Assembly: GCA_947486785.1 (NCBI GenBank)
Contig: CANKUU010000008.1
Span: forward strand, 62,001 to 126,000
From: an uncultured Flavobacteriaceae bacterium
GTDB lineage: Bacteria; Bacteroidota; Bacteroidia; Flavobacteriales; Flavobacteriaceae
Length of the DNA: 64,000 nt
Reading direction: 5' to 3'
Numbering within the stretch: the stretch's first letter is position 1; the number at the start of each line of letters is the position of its first letter. A program made the position numbers and the translations under genes. Positions 45,866 to 53,738 of the stretch are shown here, in pieces. Under the pieces are notes generated by a model. It was not told the DNA's origin and did not search any database. It worked only from the letters and a program-made list of their open reading frames with translations.

Positions 45866-46009
45866 AAGCCTTACTTTACATTATAGATAGCAAATAAGAC
45901 GGTTAGTGCTTGTTTGTAAAATCGCCATTTTTTTTGATTTAGTATTAAAAGAGAAAAATTAAAACAAAATAAACAGTTTTGACTAAGAGATTAATCGGAA
46001 GAACAGTTC

Positions 46010-46078
46010 CATTTAATCTATTACTACTCATAGCCGAAGCCGCTATAAAACATATAAGACCGCTATTAACTAAATTAA
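46010..46078 (+). repeat. Array repeat R10b (right half)
   Basis: ACTACTCATAGCCGAAGCCG (46023-46042) matches R6; right end CATATAAGACCGCTATTAAC resembles other right ends. The left half is not recognisable, probably decayed with the pseudogene. Confidence 0.5.
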
Positions 46079-46084
46079 AACGGA

Positions 46085-46708
46085 ATGACAGGACCAGATA
46101 AGCACATAAAATTTCCACTTAATAATTATGACAAGCTTTGCTTTTTAAAAAATATAGTAAAAAACCCTAACATAATTGTTGGAGACTACACCTATTATGA
46201 TGATTTTGAAAATGTGGAAAATTTTGAAAAAAATGTAAAATATCATTTTGACTTTGTTGATGACAAATTAATAATTGGAAAATTCTGTATGATTGCTTCT
46301 GACGTTAAATTTATAATGAACGGAGCAAATCATTTAACCAACTCATTATCGACTTATCCTTTTGCGATTTTTGGAAATGGTTGGGAAAATGCAATGGATG
46401 GAAAGAGCTATCCAAAAAAAGGAAATATTACTATAGGCAACGATGTTTGGATAGGTTACAATGCAACTATTATGGCAGGAGTAACAATTGGAGATGGCGC
46501 AATTATTGCCACAAACGCTACCGTAATTAAAGATGTAGCGCCTTATTCAATTGTAGGGGGAAACCCGGCTAAAGAAATTAAAAAAAGATTTTCAAAAGAG
46601 ATCATTAGCAAATTGTTAGCGCTGAAATGGTGGAATTGGGATATTGAAAAAATTACACAAAACTTACAGCATTTAACAGGTAATGAAATTAAAAATATAA
46701 CGGAATAA
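46085..46708 (+). CDS. Vat/CatB-family xenobiotic O-acetyltransferase
   Basis: Left-handed parallel beta-helix acetyltransferase of the streptogramin A/chloramphenicol (VatA/CatB) group. Hexapeptide repeats run from about 60 to 175 with ITIGNDVWIGYNATIMAGV and IGDGAIIATNATVI; the catalytic His lies in NGANHLTNSL (H83, near VatD His82); STYPFAIFGNGWE and the KWWNWDIEKI tail are family signatures. It would acetylate a hydroxyl of an antibiotic-like molecule using acetyl-CoA; real substrate untested. Followed immediately by family-A repeat R11a. Confidence 0.88.
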   Translation: MTGPDKHIKFPLNNYDKLCFLKNIVKNPNIIVGDYTYYDDFENVENFEKNVKYHFDFVDDKLIIGKFCMIASDVKFIMNGANHLTNSLSTYPFAIFGNGWENAMDGKSYPKKGNITIGNDVWIGYNATIMAGVTIGDGAIIATNATVIKDVAPYSIVGGNPAKEIKKRFSKEIISKLLALKWWNWDIEKITQNLQHLTGNEIKNITE

Positions 46709-46925
46709 AAAAACGAACACAAAACAAGAGCTATAATTAATACGGGGTTTGGTGCTTAATTTAAAATGAAGTGCCTTTTTATAAGATTCCCCATTTTTTT
46801 TTGGATTTTGCTCCTAACAGCAAAAAATAAATCAAAACAAAAAAATTTTGCAATTTACGTAGCGCAAAGCAAACCTTGGTTTACTCCTATATTGTTCTTT
46901 GCTTAAGTGTTAACTGCAAGCTAAA
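46708..46925 (+). repeat. Array repeat R11a (family A)
   Basis: Left end CAAGAGCTATAATTAATACG then GGGTTTGGTGCTTAAT matches R6 and R7; right part AGCAAACCTTGGTTTACTCC matches the R7 block AGCAAACACTAGTTTGCTCC. Confidence 0.65.
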
Positions 46926-46929
46926 AAAA

Positions 46930-47145
46930 CCTCACAGGTTCAAGCACATTTGGTTTTGCTTTTACTTTAAAAAATAAAAAGAGCTTGCCTTTTTCCACCA
47001 CAGACCAAACATAAAAACGAGCATAAAACTCACAATTTTATGAGATAAAATATTTATTTTTAAATAAGTAATAAACCGAAACAACACTACGTATCACCTG
47101 CCTTGTGTTTCATACACAAGACTGTTGAAAGCCATTTGAGAAAAA
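46930..47145 (+). repeat. Array repeat R11b (contains an inverted arm)
   Basis: CACAGACCAAACATAAAAAC at about 47002-47021 is the reverse complement of the GGTCTGTG right-arm block of R2 and R10. The right end CATACACAAGACTGTTG then CATTTGAGAAAAA resembles R5. Looks like two array repeats joined, one inverted. Confidence 0.5.
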
Positions 47146-47152
47146 TAGAACT

Positions 47153-47914
47153 ATGAACAAAATTTTGACCCTATTTTTAGTATTTTTTTTAGTTGCATCT
47201 TGTCATAAGAAAACTAAAAAAACGAAAATTCTTTTCATAACAACCAATGTTAATGAAATGAAAAATGAATCAAATGGTACTTACTTAATTGAATTAGCAA
47301 TTCCATTCAAGCAATTTTCTGAAAAACAGTTTTCAATTGATATTATATCACCAAAAGGAGGTAAAATACCACTCTACCATAGCGGAGACACAACGAGTTT
47401 AGTTAAATCTATTATCAGAAGTGAGCTATTTAAAAATAAGACAAATAATAGTTTAAAACCGACAGAAATAAATCCAGAAGCGTATTTAGCCGTTATCATT
47501 CCTGGTGGATATGGTCAATTTTGGGACACTCATAAAGATTCAGATATTCTTCGAGTGATATCAGAAATATATGATAATGGTGGAATTGTTGGAACCATCG
47601 GTCACGGAACAGCAACACTTATCGATGTGAAATTGAATTCAGAAGAATATTTAGTAAAAGACAAGACAATGACAAGTTTTCCTACTTGGAATGAAAAGAA
47701 CATAATGAAACAGTCCGACTATGGAAAGCTGTTGCCTTATGATATGGAAACGGAATTGTTAAAAAGAGGTGCTAATTTAAAAGTGTATAATCACGAAAAG
47801 AAAATAAATTATGAAATCGTAGATTCTGAAAATAGATTAATAACTGCTTCTTTTTCTACTAGTGGAAAATTTGTAGCTGATGAAGTTTTAAAGTTAATTG
47901 ATCAAATGAAATAA
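47153..47914 (+). CDS. DJ-1/PfpI-like lipoprotein lacking the active Cys
   Basis: Lipoprotein (VASC, C17) with a DJ-1/Hsp31-type domain: IIPGGYGQFWD (115-125) and the nucleophile-elbow region IVGTIGHGTATL. Active members read C-H-G here (for example AAICHGPAAL); this protein has G150-H151-G152, so the catalytic cysteine is replaced by glycine. Possibly a binding protein or inactive homologue, or glyoxalase-type chemistry is lost. Array unit between R11b and R12. Confidence 0.78.
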   Translation: MNKILTLFLVFFLVASCHKKTKKTKILFITTNVNEMKNESNGTYLIELAIPFKQFSEKQFSIDIISPKGGKIPLYHSGDTTSLVKSIIRSELFKNKTNNSLKPTEINPEAYLAVIIPGGYGQFWDTHKDSDILRVISEIYDNGGIVGTIGHGTATLIDVKLNSEEYLVKDKTMTSFPTWNEKNIMKQSDYGKLLPYDMETELLKRGANLKVYNHEKKINYEIVDSENRLITASFSTSGKFVADEVLKLIDQMK

Positions 47915-47918
47915 AAAA

Positions 47919-48065
47919 CGGCTTTTAAGATCTTGTAAAATTAAAAGCGAGCACTAGCCTACCTATGAAAATCATTGCAGATGTTCTATTTGGTTTGTGT
48001 TTGCTAAATTACCTGTGTAACCAGACAACGAAAACATACACAAAACCAGTTCATGGAATTATAAA
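47919..48065 (+). repeat. Array repeat R12
   Basis: Starts a few bases after the stop. Central hairpin GAAAATC-ATTGCA-GATGTTC followed by TATTTGGTTTGTGTTTGC, as in R4/R10. Right end ACATACACAAAACCAGTTCATG. Confidence 0.6.
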
Positions 48066-48074
48066 CAGACTTCA

Positions 48075-49520
48075 TTGAAAAAATTAAGATTCATACTTCT
48101 ATTAGCAATACTTCTTATTGCTTGCAAACAAAATCCCAAAATGGAATTGAGTTTAACCGCTATAAATTCAGAAATAGAGTTTAAAAAAAAGCGTACGCAA
48201 CTCAATCAAGATGTACTTAAATATGTAAAATTTAGCTCTGATACCATTGCTCTAAAAAATGCGACCGTTTATGATGGAAAAGGAAATCCCGCTAAAAAAA
48301 ACCAAACCATAATTGTTATAAATGGATATTTTAAATCCATTGTACAAAATTCAGAAATTAAGATTCCAAAAAATGCAGAGGTAATAAATTTAGAAGGAAA
48401 AACTATTATTCCTGGAATTGTTGGAGTTCATAACCATCTTCATATTCCAAGATTTCACTTTGTAGGAGATATTGCATCAAAATTATATTTGGCTTCTGGA
48501 GTAACCACTATTCAAACTTGTGGTTCAGCATCACCAGAACAAGACGTAGCACTTTCTAATAAAATAAAAAAAGGGGAGTCTCTTGGTCCAAACATCATAA
48601 CAAGTGGCCCTTATTTTACAGGAAAAGGAGGTAGCTCTAGTATGATTATTCCAAAAAACGAAAAACAGATTAGGGACACTATTAAATACTGGACCAAAAA
48701 AGGAGTTACTTGGTTTAAAGTGTACAGACATACGACCCCAAGCGATTTAAAAGTAATAATTGCGGAAGCTCACAAGCAAAATGCAAAAGTAACAGGTCAT
48801 TTATGTTCAATCACTTTTGAACAAGCATCAAAATTAGGAATTGACGGAATAGAACACGGATTTAATAGCACAAGTGATTTTAGAAAAAATAAAACCTTTG
48901 GAATTTGTGATGGTTCACGAGAATATATAGATGAATTAGATGTTGAAAGTAAAAGTGTACAACAACTTCAACAATTAATGATTGATAAAAATGTCTTTTT
49001 AACTTCCACTTTAGCGATTTATGAAACAAGTATTCCGCTTAGAGCTGTTGCAGATGAACGGACATTAAAAATAATGGCACCCTTTTTACTTTCACAATAT
49101 CATGAAAGAAGAAATAGTTATAATTCCCAAAAGTCACGTGAAAACCTAAGAGAAAAAAGACTAAAACGTATAATGGAATTTGAGTATCAATTTTTTAAAA
49201 TGGGCGGAACGCTAACAGCAGGTGTAGACGCCGCAAGGCACTTGCTTCCTGGTTTTGGTGACCAACGAAATTTTGAGCTACTTAAAGAAGCTGGTTTTAC
49301 AAATGAAGAAACACTTAAAATTATGACTAGTAATGGAGCGAAAGTACTTTCGGACTCTGAAATAGGAACTATTGAAAAAAACAAAAAAGCTGATTTTATT
49401 GTTATTAAAGGAACTATTGAAAAAGGCATACGAAATATAGATTTCGTTTTCAAAGATGGTTACGGATATGACCCACGGTTAATAGTAGAGGAACTGAATG
49501 GAAAATTTGGAATAGAATAA
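48075..49520 (+). CDS. Amidohydrolase-family lipoprotein
   Basis: Metal-dependent hydrolase (imidazolonepropionase/prolidase-like amidohydrolase). Start is a TTG giving MKKLRFILLL and a lipobox LIAC (C17). Metal ligands: HNHLH in IPGIVGVHNHLHIPRF, K in WFKVYRHTT, H in VTGHLCS, H in GIEHGFNS, D in TAGVDAARHLLPG. The C-terminal EIGTIEKNKKADFIVIKG returns to the N-terminal beta sandwich. Substrate unknown, possibly small peptides or cyclic amides. Confidence 0.83.
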   Translation: MKKLRFILLLAILLIACKQNPKMELSLTAINSEIEFKKKRTQLNQDVLKYVKFSSDTIALKNATVYDGKGNPAKKNQTIIVINGYFKSIVQNSEIKIPKNAEVINLEGKTIIPGIVGVHNHLHIPRFHFVGDIASKLYLASGVTTIQTCGSASPEQDVALSNKIKKGESLGPNIITSGPYFTGKGGSSSMIIPKNEKQIRDTIKYWTKKGVTWFKVYRHTTPSDLKVIIAEAHKQNAKVTGHLCSITFEQASKLGIDGIEHGFNSTSDFRKNKTFGICDGSREYIDELDVESKSVQQLQQLMIDKNVFLTSTLAIYETSIPLRAVADERTLKIMAPFLLSQYHERRNSYNSQKSRENLREKRLKRIMEFEYQFFKMGGTLTAGVDAARHLLPGFGDQRNFELLKEAGFTNEETLKIMTSNGAKVLSDSEIGTIEKNKKADFIVIKGTIEKGIRNIDFVFKDGYGYDPRLIVEELNGKFGIE

Positions 49521-49640
49521 CTGCTGGTAACTTGTTTAAAAATAATAGCGGTTTACTCACTTAAAAAAGTAAATAACGGCTTTGGTTAACCAAAAAGTTG
49601 GTGTGTGAAAACATGTTATTAATTATTTACTAAACTCTTA
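49521..49640 (+). repeat. Array repeat R13
   Basis: Directly follows the stop: CTGCTGGTAACTTGT, AAATAATAGCGGTTTACTC (shared with R2), ACCAAAAAGTTGGTGTGTG (right-arm block). Right end weakly conserved. Confidence 0.55.
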
Positions 49641-49650
49641 CAAAATCGAA

Positions 49651-50184
49651 ATGGAAAATTACCTATTTAAATCCGAACGATTAGGATTTAGAAATTGGAC
49701 AGCGCATGATAAAATAAAAATGGGGCGTATTAACGCTGACCCAAAAGTGATGGAATATTTTCCAACGAGTATATCGCAAAAACAAACTGATGCATTCATT
49801 GACCGAATGAAAACTCAATTTTCTGAAAATGGATATTGTTATTTTGCGGTTGAGAAACTTAAAACCAAAGAATTTATAGGTTTTATTGGAATCGCAAAAC
49901 AAACCTTTGAATCTGATTTTACACCTTGCGTAGATATTGGTTGGAGATTAGCTAAAACCGAGTGGGGAAAAGGTTTTGCTACTGAAGGCGCAAAGAAATG
50001 CCTAGAATATGCATTTGACAAAATAGGACTGCAAAATATTAAATCAATCTGTCCTAAGGTGAATGAAAAATCAGAAAAAGTGATGAAAAAAATAGGAATG
50101 AAAAAGATTAAAAATTTTAATCACCCACTACTTTCTAAATGCACAGATTTAGAAGAATGTGTATTGTATGAAATTGAAAAATAA
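49651..50184 (+). CDS. GNAT N-acetyltransferase (RimL-like)
   Basis: A 177-residue acetyl-CoA-dependent transferase. It shows N-terminal ERLGFRNWTAHD, mid-strand FIGFIGIAKQTF, the acetyl-CoA loop W-GKGFATEGAKKCLEYAF (motif Q/R-x-x-G-x-A equivalent at GKGFATEG) and motif B IKSICPKVNEKSEKVMKKIGM. Closest to RimJ/RimL-type proteins that act on small molecules or protein N-termini. Last gene of the array, followed by R14. Confidence 0.87.
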   Translation: MENYLFKSERLGFRNWTAHDKIKMGRINADPKVMEYFPTSISQKQTDAFIDRMKTQFSENGYCYFAVEKLKTKEFIGFIGIAKQTFESDFTPCVDIGWRLAKTEWGKGFATEGAKKCLEYAFDKIGLQNIKSICPKVNEKSEKVMKKIGMKKIKNFNHPLLSKCTDLEECVLYEIEK

Positions 50185-50290
50185 CGACTGGTAAAAACAT
50201 ACATCACATAGCGCTAAAATAGCCCTTAAAGCGCTTTTGTATACTTAAAAGGCAGGCCAAATCAACTTCTAAAAACGATTAAATTCTTCT
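50185..50290 (+). repeat. Array repeat R14 (terminal)
   Basis: Starts at the GNAT stop with CGACTGGTAAAAACATAC, like the left ends of R13 and R5, and contains an AGCGCT...AGCGCTT pairing. Weaker match than the others and the right end is unclear. Confidence 0.45.
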
Positions 50291-50360
50291 ATTTGTGATG
50301 TTTAAGATAATCGGCACAGTTATTTGTTGCATCTTGGTGCCGTAGGCATATCTATAAAAT

Positions 50361-50404
50361 ATGCGGTTTTTAACGCTATAGACTCATATTCGGGGTTTTG
50401 TTTG
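50361..50404 (+). repeat. Dispersed terminator-like hairpin, copy 2
   Basis: TATAGACTCATATTCGGGG then TTTTGTTTG, matching copies at 7921 and 56945; the left CCCCG arm is degraded to ATGCGG. It marks the 3' side of the array. Confidence 0.5.
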
Positions 50405-50552
50405 TCTAAAAATGAGAAGTATATATCTGAAAAATAAAAGATTAATCTACTTGTAGAAGTACCTCTAAAGAAAGTGCTAAAACGACTTTAAGGCTTTAAA
50501 GGCAGATGCCAATTCGCTTTAATATAAAAATGAAGTAACTCATTTATCGCAT

Positions 50553-50580
50553 AAAAAAAGGGGCTTTCGCCCCCTTTTTA
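50553..50580 (-). terminator. Terminator after degP
   Basis: Minus-strand GGGGC-GAAA-GCCCC stem followed by a T-run, directly after the protease stop codon. Confidence 0.85.
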
Positions 50581-50581
50581 A

Positions 50582-52105
50582 CTAAGAATCTAAACCAAAG
50601 GCATAATAATATTTACCGGGGTCTTTTTCATAAGTACCTTGAAGCATTACCCCACCCTTTTTGTCTTCGAGCAGTTTAGCAATATCGTCTATATCTGTTA
50701 CTTTTTTACCATCGATATGTGTAATGATAAACCCTTCTCTCATTTGTGTTTCTTTGCGAATTTTTCCTGGATACAAACGCACTACTTTTACGCCGCCATC
50801 AATACCAAGCTTTTTAGCAATGCTTTTATCTATAGTCTCAAAATCTGCACCTAAAAGATTCAATACTTCTTTACGCTCTTTCTTGAGAATATCGGTAGTA
50901 CCCTTTGCATTTTCAAGAACAACCTTAAATATTTTCTCTTTACCATCGCGTTTAACCGTTATTTTAACGGTATCGCCTGGTCTTTTACTTGCTATAATTT
51001 CTTGTAACCGAGGTGAGGTATTTACCATGACATCATTTACTTTTAAAATGATATCACCAGGCTCAATACCTGCTTTATCTGCAGCACTATTTTCCCCAAC
51101 GTTTTCTACCCAAACACCTTTTGAAAATTCAACATTTTTTTCTTTTGCAAGGGTACCATCCATGGTACGAATAGTAACCCCTAACATACCACGTTGAACT
51201 TTACCATATTTTAAAAGGTCTTCAACCACTTTGGTTATTATATTACTTGGAACTGCAAAGCCATATCCATTATAAGTACCTGTTCTACTGGCTATTGCCG
51301 TATTAACTCCGATTAAATTACCTTCTAAATTTACGAGCGCACCGCCACTATTACCCGGGTTAATAGCAGCATCGGTTTGTATAAAACTCTCTACAGCAAA
51401 TTTCTCTTTATTAATATTAATATTTCTTGCTTTTGCACTTACAATACCAGCCGTAACGGTAGAGTTTAATCCCATAGGATTACCTACTGCCAATACCCAT
51501 TCGCCTACCTCAACATCGTCAGAATTTACCATTGCCATGGTCTTTAAATTGTCTGCTCTTATCTGTAATAACGCTAAATCTGTAGTAGGATCCGTACCAA
51601 TTACGGTAGCATCATAGGTTTCATTATTATACAAAGTTACCTCAACCTCATCTGCGTTATCGATGACGTGGTTATTCGTAATAATATATCCTTCATCATG
51701 TATAATTACACCAGAGCCTGTACCGTATATAGGCTGTGGTTGTATTTTACCCTCGGGTGCCCTCTTAAACATATCACCAAAAAAATCTCTAAAAGGATCT
51801 GGTAACTGACGATATTCAAATTGTTCGGCAGAACCGCTTGCACTCGATTTTATAGACTTTATATGTACCACAGCATCAAGTACCTTATCGGTAGTTTTTG
51901 TAAAGTCTAATGGTTTAATATTACCCTCATTATCTGCGGTATATAGCACATGTTGCCCTTTTAATCCACTCACTTGCTGTATCGCTATGGGGTCTTCTTT
52001 TAATCTTTCATTCAAATTAATTACCCCAAAACTTACAACAAACGCTATAAGTGCAGAAAAGAGGTATGTTTTCCATCTCTTTTGAGGTTTTTCACTATTC
52101 TTCAT
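50582..52105 (-). CDS. degP: Periplasmic serine protease, DegP/HtrA type
   Basis: ATP-independent periplasmic protease/chaperone. Start MKNSEKPQKRW (52105) gives a basic N-terminus and one signal-anchor helix (about 12-32). Trypsin-like domain: His in ITNNHVIDNADEVEV, Asp in TTDLALLQIRAD, Ser in NPGNSGGALVN. Two PDZ domains follow, the first with GVWVENVGENSAADKAGIEPGD, the second, more divergent, ending the protein. 508 residues is typical. It borders the right edge of the cassette-like array and begins a stress-related cluster. Confidence 0.92.
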   Translation of the reverse strand: MKNSEKPQKRWKTYLFSALIAFVVSFGVINLNERLKEDPIAIQQVSGLKGQHVLYTADNEGNIKPLDFTKTTDKVLDAVVHIKSIKSSASGSAEQFEYRQLPDPFRDFFGDMFKRAPEGKIQPQPIYGTGSGVIIHDEGYIITNNHVIDNADEVEVTLYNNETYDATVIGTDPTTDLALLQIRADNLKTMAMVNSDDVEVGEWVLAVGNPMGLNSTVTAGIVSAKARNININKEKFAVESFIQTDAAINPGNSGGALVNLEGNLIGVNTAIASRTGTYNGYGFAVPSNIITKVVEDLLKYGKVQRGMLGVTIRTMDGTLAKEKNVEFSKGVWVENVGENSAADKAGIEPGDIILKVNDVMVNTSPRLQEIIASKRPGDTVKITVKRDGKEKIFKVVLENAKGTTDILKKERKEVLNLLGADFETIDKSIAKKLGIDGGVKVVRLYPGKIRKETQMREGFIITHIDGKKVTDIDDIAKLLEDKKGGVMLQGTYEKDPGKYYYAFGLDS

Positions 52106-52554
52106 TGTTTTAAAATTTAGGTTAAACATTTTATTTAATTTTAGTAACACGTATTTAAAAAGACGCTACCCTTTTTTTATAACCCTAAAAGCACTAAAGA
52201 CCTACTACTTTTAATTGATGCATAATTAAAATTTAGCAAGGCTACCTATGTATCTTATTTTTTTTCTTAGCCCTTGTGGCACTAGATTTTAAAAAAACAT
52301 CTTTTAAAATTGTTCTTGTAGTAAGGCACAAAAAAACTATATAAAGAAGGGTCAAAAACATGAGTATCACATTCCAATTTTTCATATCAAAAAAATTTAA
52401 AACTCTATTCCTCAGATTTTAATAGACAAATTTTAGACCAAAAAAAGCATTTATATTGTTAAAAATATTTTAAAATAGGGTCGTAAAGTATGCCAAATAA
52501 TTCAACGCTCTAACTCTTAAAAAACAACCGCTACACCCTTAAATTATAGGTAAA
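52106..52554. other. Gap between sigma factor and degP
   Basis: About 450 AT-rich bases upstream of degP. I looked for a sigma-54 or TAnnTTTG promoter with good spacing on the minus strand and found none convincing. Confidence 0.35.
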
Positions 52555-53340
52555 CTATGCGCTGTGTTTTCTAAATCTGTTTTCGAGACTTTTACGAATA
52601 CTATCTTTTGCTTGCTTTAGATAGCACTTAACTTGTTGCACAGAAATACGTTTAATCTTCGCAATTTCATTAGGGCTAAAACGTTGATGTACCGCAAGAT
52701 CATATATCGATCGCATTGGTGTAGGCAACCGATGTAAAACCATATCTATATGCTGATGAATTTCACTATTAGTTAAACCTGAATCTAAGGCCTCAAGGTA
52801 TTTTTCTTCAGAGTTATCCGTTACTAAAGCATCTTGCCAATGATATTCATATTTAGGGTAAGACACATCATCAAACTCTTCTAATAACCTTAGTTCTCCA
52901 TCAACATCGGCACTAAATTCTTCTTGCATTTGTTTCCATTCTGCCTTAGTAAACCTGTCTATATTCTCAAAAAAACTAGCGTCTTTATCTTCTGTACGAA
53001 TAGTTTCTTCTAAAAGCTCATCAGCTTTTATAAAGAGCCAAGGGTGTAGTTCTTTTTCATCGCTTACTTCGTTTATTTGATCATAAGCCTTTAAGTATAA
53101 CTCATCGGTAAAATCGGCCACCTTATATTTTTGAGGTGGTAAATCGCCGTTTTTAACCGCACTACTTAAACGACGGGCTATATACCCAGCTACATCTGGT
53201 AATAATCGCTCCATAATTCGATTAAATTCGGTTTGTTCGTTGATCTCTTTGAGTCGAATTAGTTGCTTAAACTGTAATGCTGAAAGACCAGATAAACCTC
53301 TCTTCTGACAAAACCTATTTTTTTGATTATTCAGTTGCAT
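52555..53340 (-). CDS. ECF-like RNA polymerase sigma factor
   Basis: Region 4 is clear at the C-terminus: LPTPMRSIYDLAVHQRFSP, EIAKIKRISVQQVKCYLKQAK. Region 2 is divergent but visible around VADFTDELYLKAYDQINE and LHPWLFIKADELLEE. At 261 residues it is longer than most ECF factors, with a roughly 75-residue acidic insert between the two regions. No anti-sigma gene is adjacent. Its place between degP and hsp20 suggests an envelope/protein stress role (inference). Confidence 0.75.
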   Translation of the reverse strand: MQLNNQKNRFCQKRGLSGLSALQFKQLIRLKEINEQTEFNRIMERLLPDVAGYIARRLSSAVKNGDLPPQKYKVADFTDELYLKAYDQINEVSDEKELHPWLFIKADELLEETIRTEDKDASFFENIDRFTKAEWKQMQEEFSADVDGELRLLEEFDDVSYPKYEYHWQDALVTDNSEEKYLEALDSGLTNSEIHQHIDMVLHRLPTPMRSIYDLAVHQRFSPNEIAKIKRISVQQVKCYLKQAKDSIRKSLENRFRKHSA

Positions 53341-53567
53341 AACAAACCTATTTTTAAAATTTTAAACAATAATTTTTAGCAAAAAAATACTTTTTAAAAA
53401 CTCTAAATTTTCTTGTAGCAGCAAAAATTAAAATGCAATTTTAAAGAATAGCGCTACTACGATTATGCGTATTTAGCTATTCTAATATTCAAAAAACAAG
53501 CCAGCACCTAATCAAATGACAGGCAGCTGTTTAAATATGAAAAAATGACATTTAAAGCGAGGTTAAA

Positions 53568-53582
53568 ATGTCAGAATGACAT
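53568..53582. promoter_or_regulatory. Upstream dyad of hsp20 (enhancer-site candidate)
   Basis: ATGTCA-GAA-TGACAT is a perfect inverted repeat, about 115-130 bases before the predicted hsp20 transcription start, the usual distance for a sigma-54 activator site. Another TGACAT lies at 53546-53551. The same half-site is repeated upstream of grpE. Confidence 0.55.
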
Positions 53583-53598
53583 TGGTATTTAAGATATT

Positions 53599-53626
53599 AT
53601 TAAGATTTAATGGGCTAAATCTTAAT
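53599..53626. promoter_or_regulatory. Second upstream dyad of hsp20
   Basis: ATTAAGATTTA, 6 bases (ATGGGC), TAAATCTTAAT: a perfect 11-bp inverted repeat about 70-97 bases before the predicted start. Not the CIRCE element. Confidence 0.5.
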
Positions 53627-53668
53627 GAAAATTTAAAATATTTTTGTTAAAAAAGAGTGCCTTTTTAT

Positions 53669-53685
53669 TTGGCATTTATTTTGCC
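53669..53685 (+). promoter_or_regulatory. Sigma-54-type promoter of hsp20
   Basis: TTGGCATTTATTTTGCC has GG and GC with exactly 10 bases between them, as required for sigma-54. Predicted start near 53696, about 43 bases before the ATG. A vegetative-like TATTTTTG at 53639 is a weaker alternative. Confidence 0.7.
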
Positions 53686-53738
53686 GATTAGTTTACCAAT
53701 AATTTGAATTATTGTTTAACCTAAAATTTTTTAAAATC

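Larger units (their letters stand above)
34791..50300 (+). mobile_element. Repeat-bounded unidirectional accessory gene array
   Basis: Fourteen intact genes, one C-terminal gene fragment and one decayed gene, all on the plus strand, lie between tRNA-Arg and degP. Both flanks have genes on mixed strands. Almost every unit is gene plus palindromic repeat: the stop codon lies 0-16 bases before the repeat and the next start lies about 5-30 bases after it. Gene contents (acetyltransferases, hydrolases, protease, lipoproteins) are typical of mobile accessory pools. No recombinase, transposase or phage gene is present in the window, so how units move is unknown. See the individual repeats for evidence. 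Confidence 0.6.

Noticed and set aside
34791-50300. Calling the array a classical chromosomal integron
   Set aside because: No intI gene or attI site in the window, and the repeat ends do not match canonical attC core sequences. Integron-like is kept as a hypothesis only.
34700-50500. Direct repeat of the tRNA-Arg 3' end as an attR site
   Set aside because: I scanned the array and its right flank for GTTCGAATCTTGTC-like sequence and found no copy.
53639-53646. TATTTTTG as the main hsp20 promoter
   Set aside because: Possible -7 box, but no -33 TTTG at 19 bases upstream, and the sigma-54 site downstream is a much better match.
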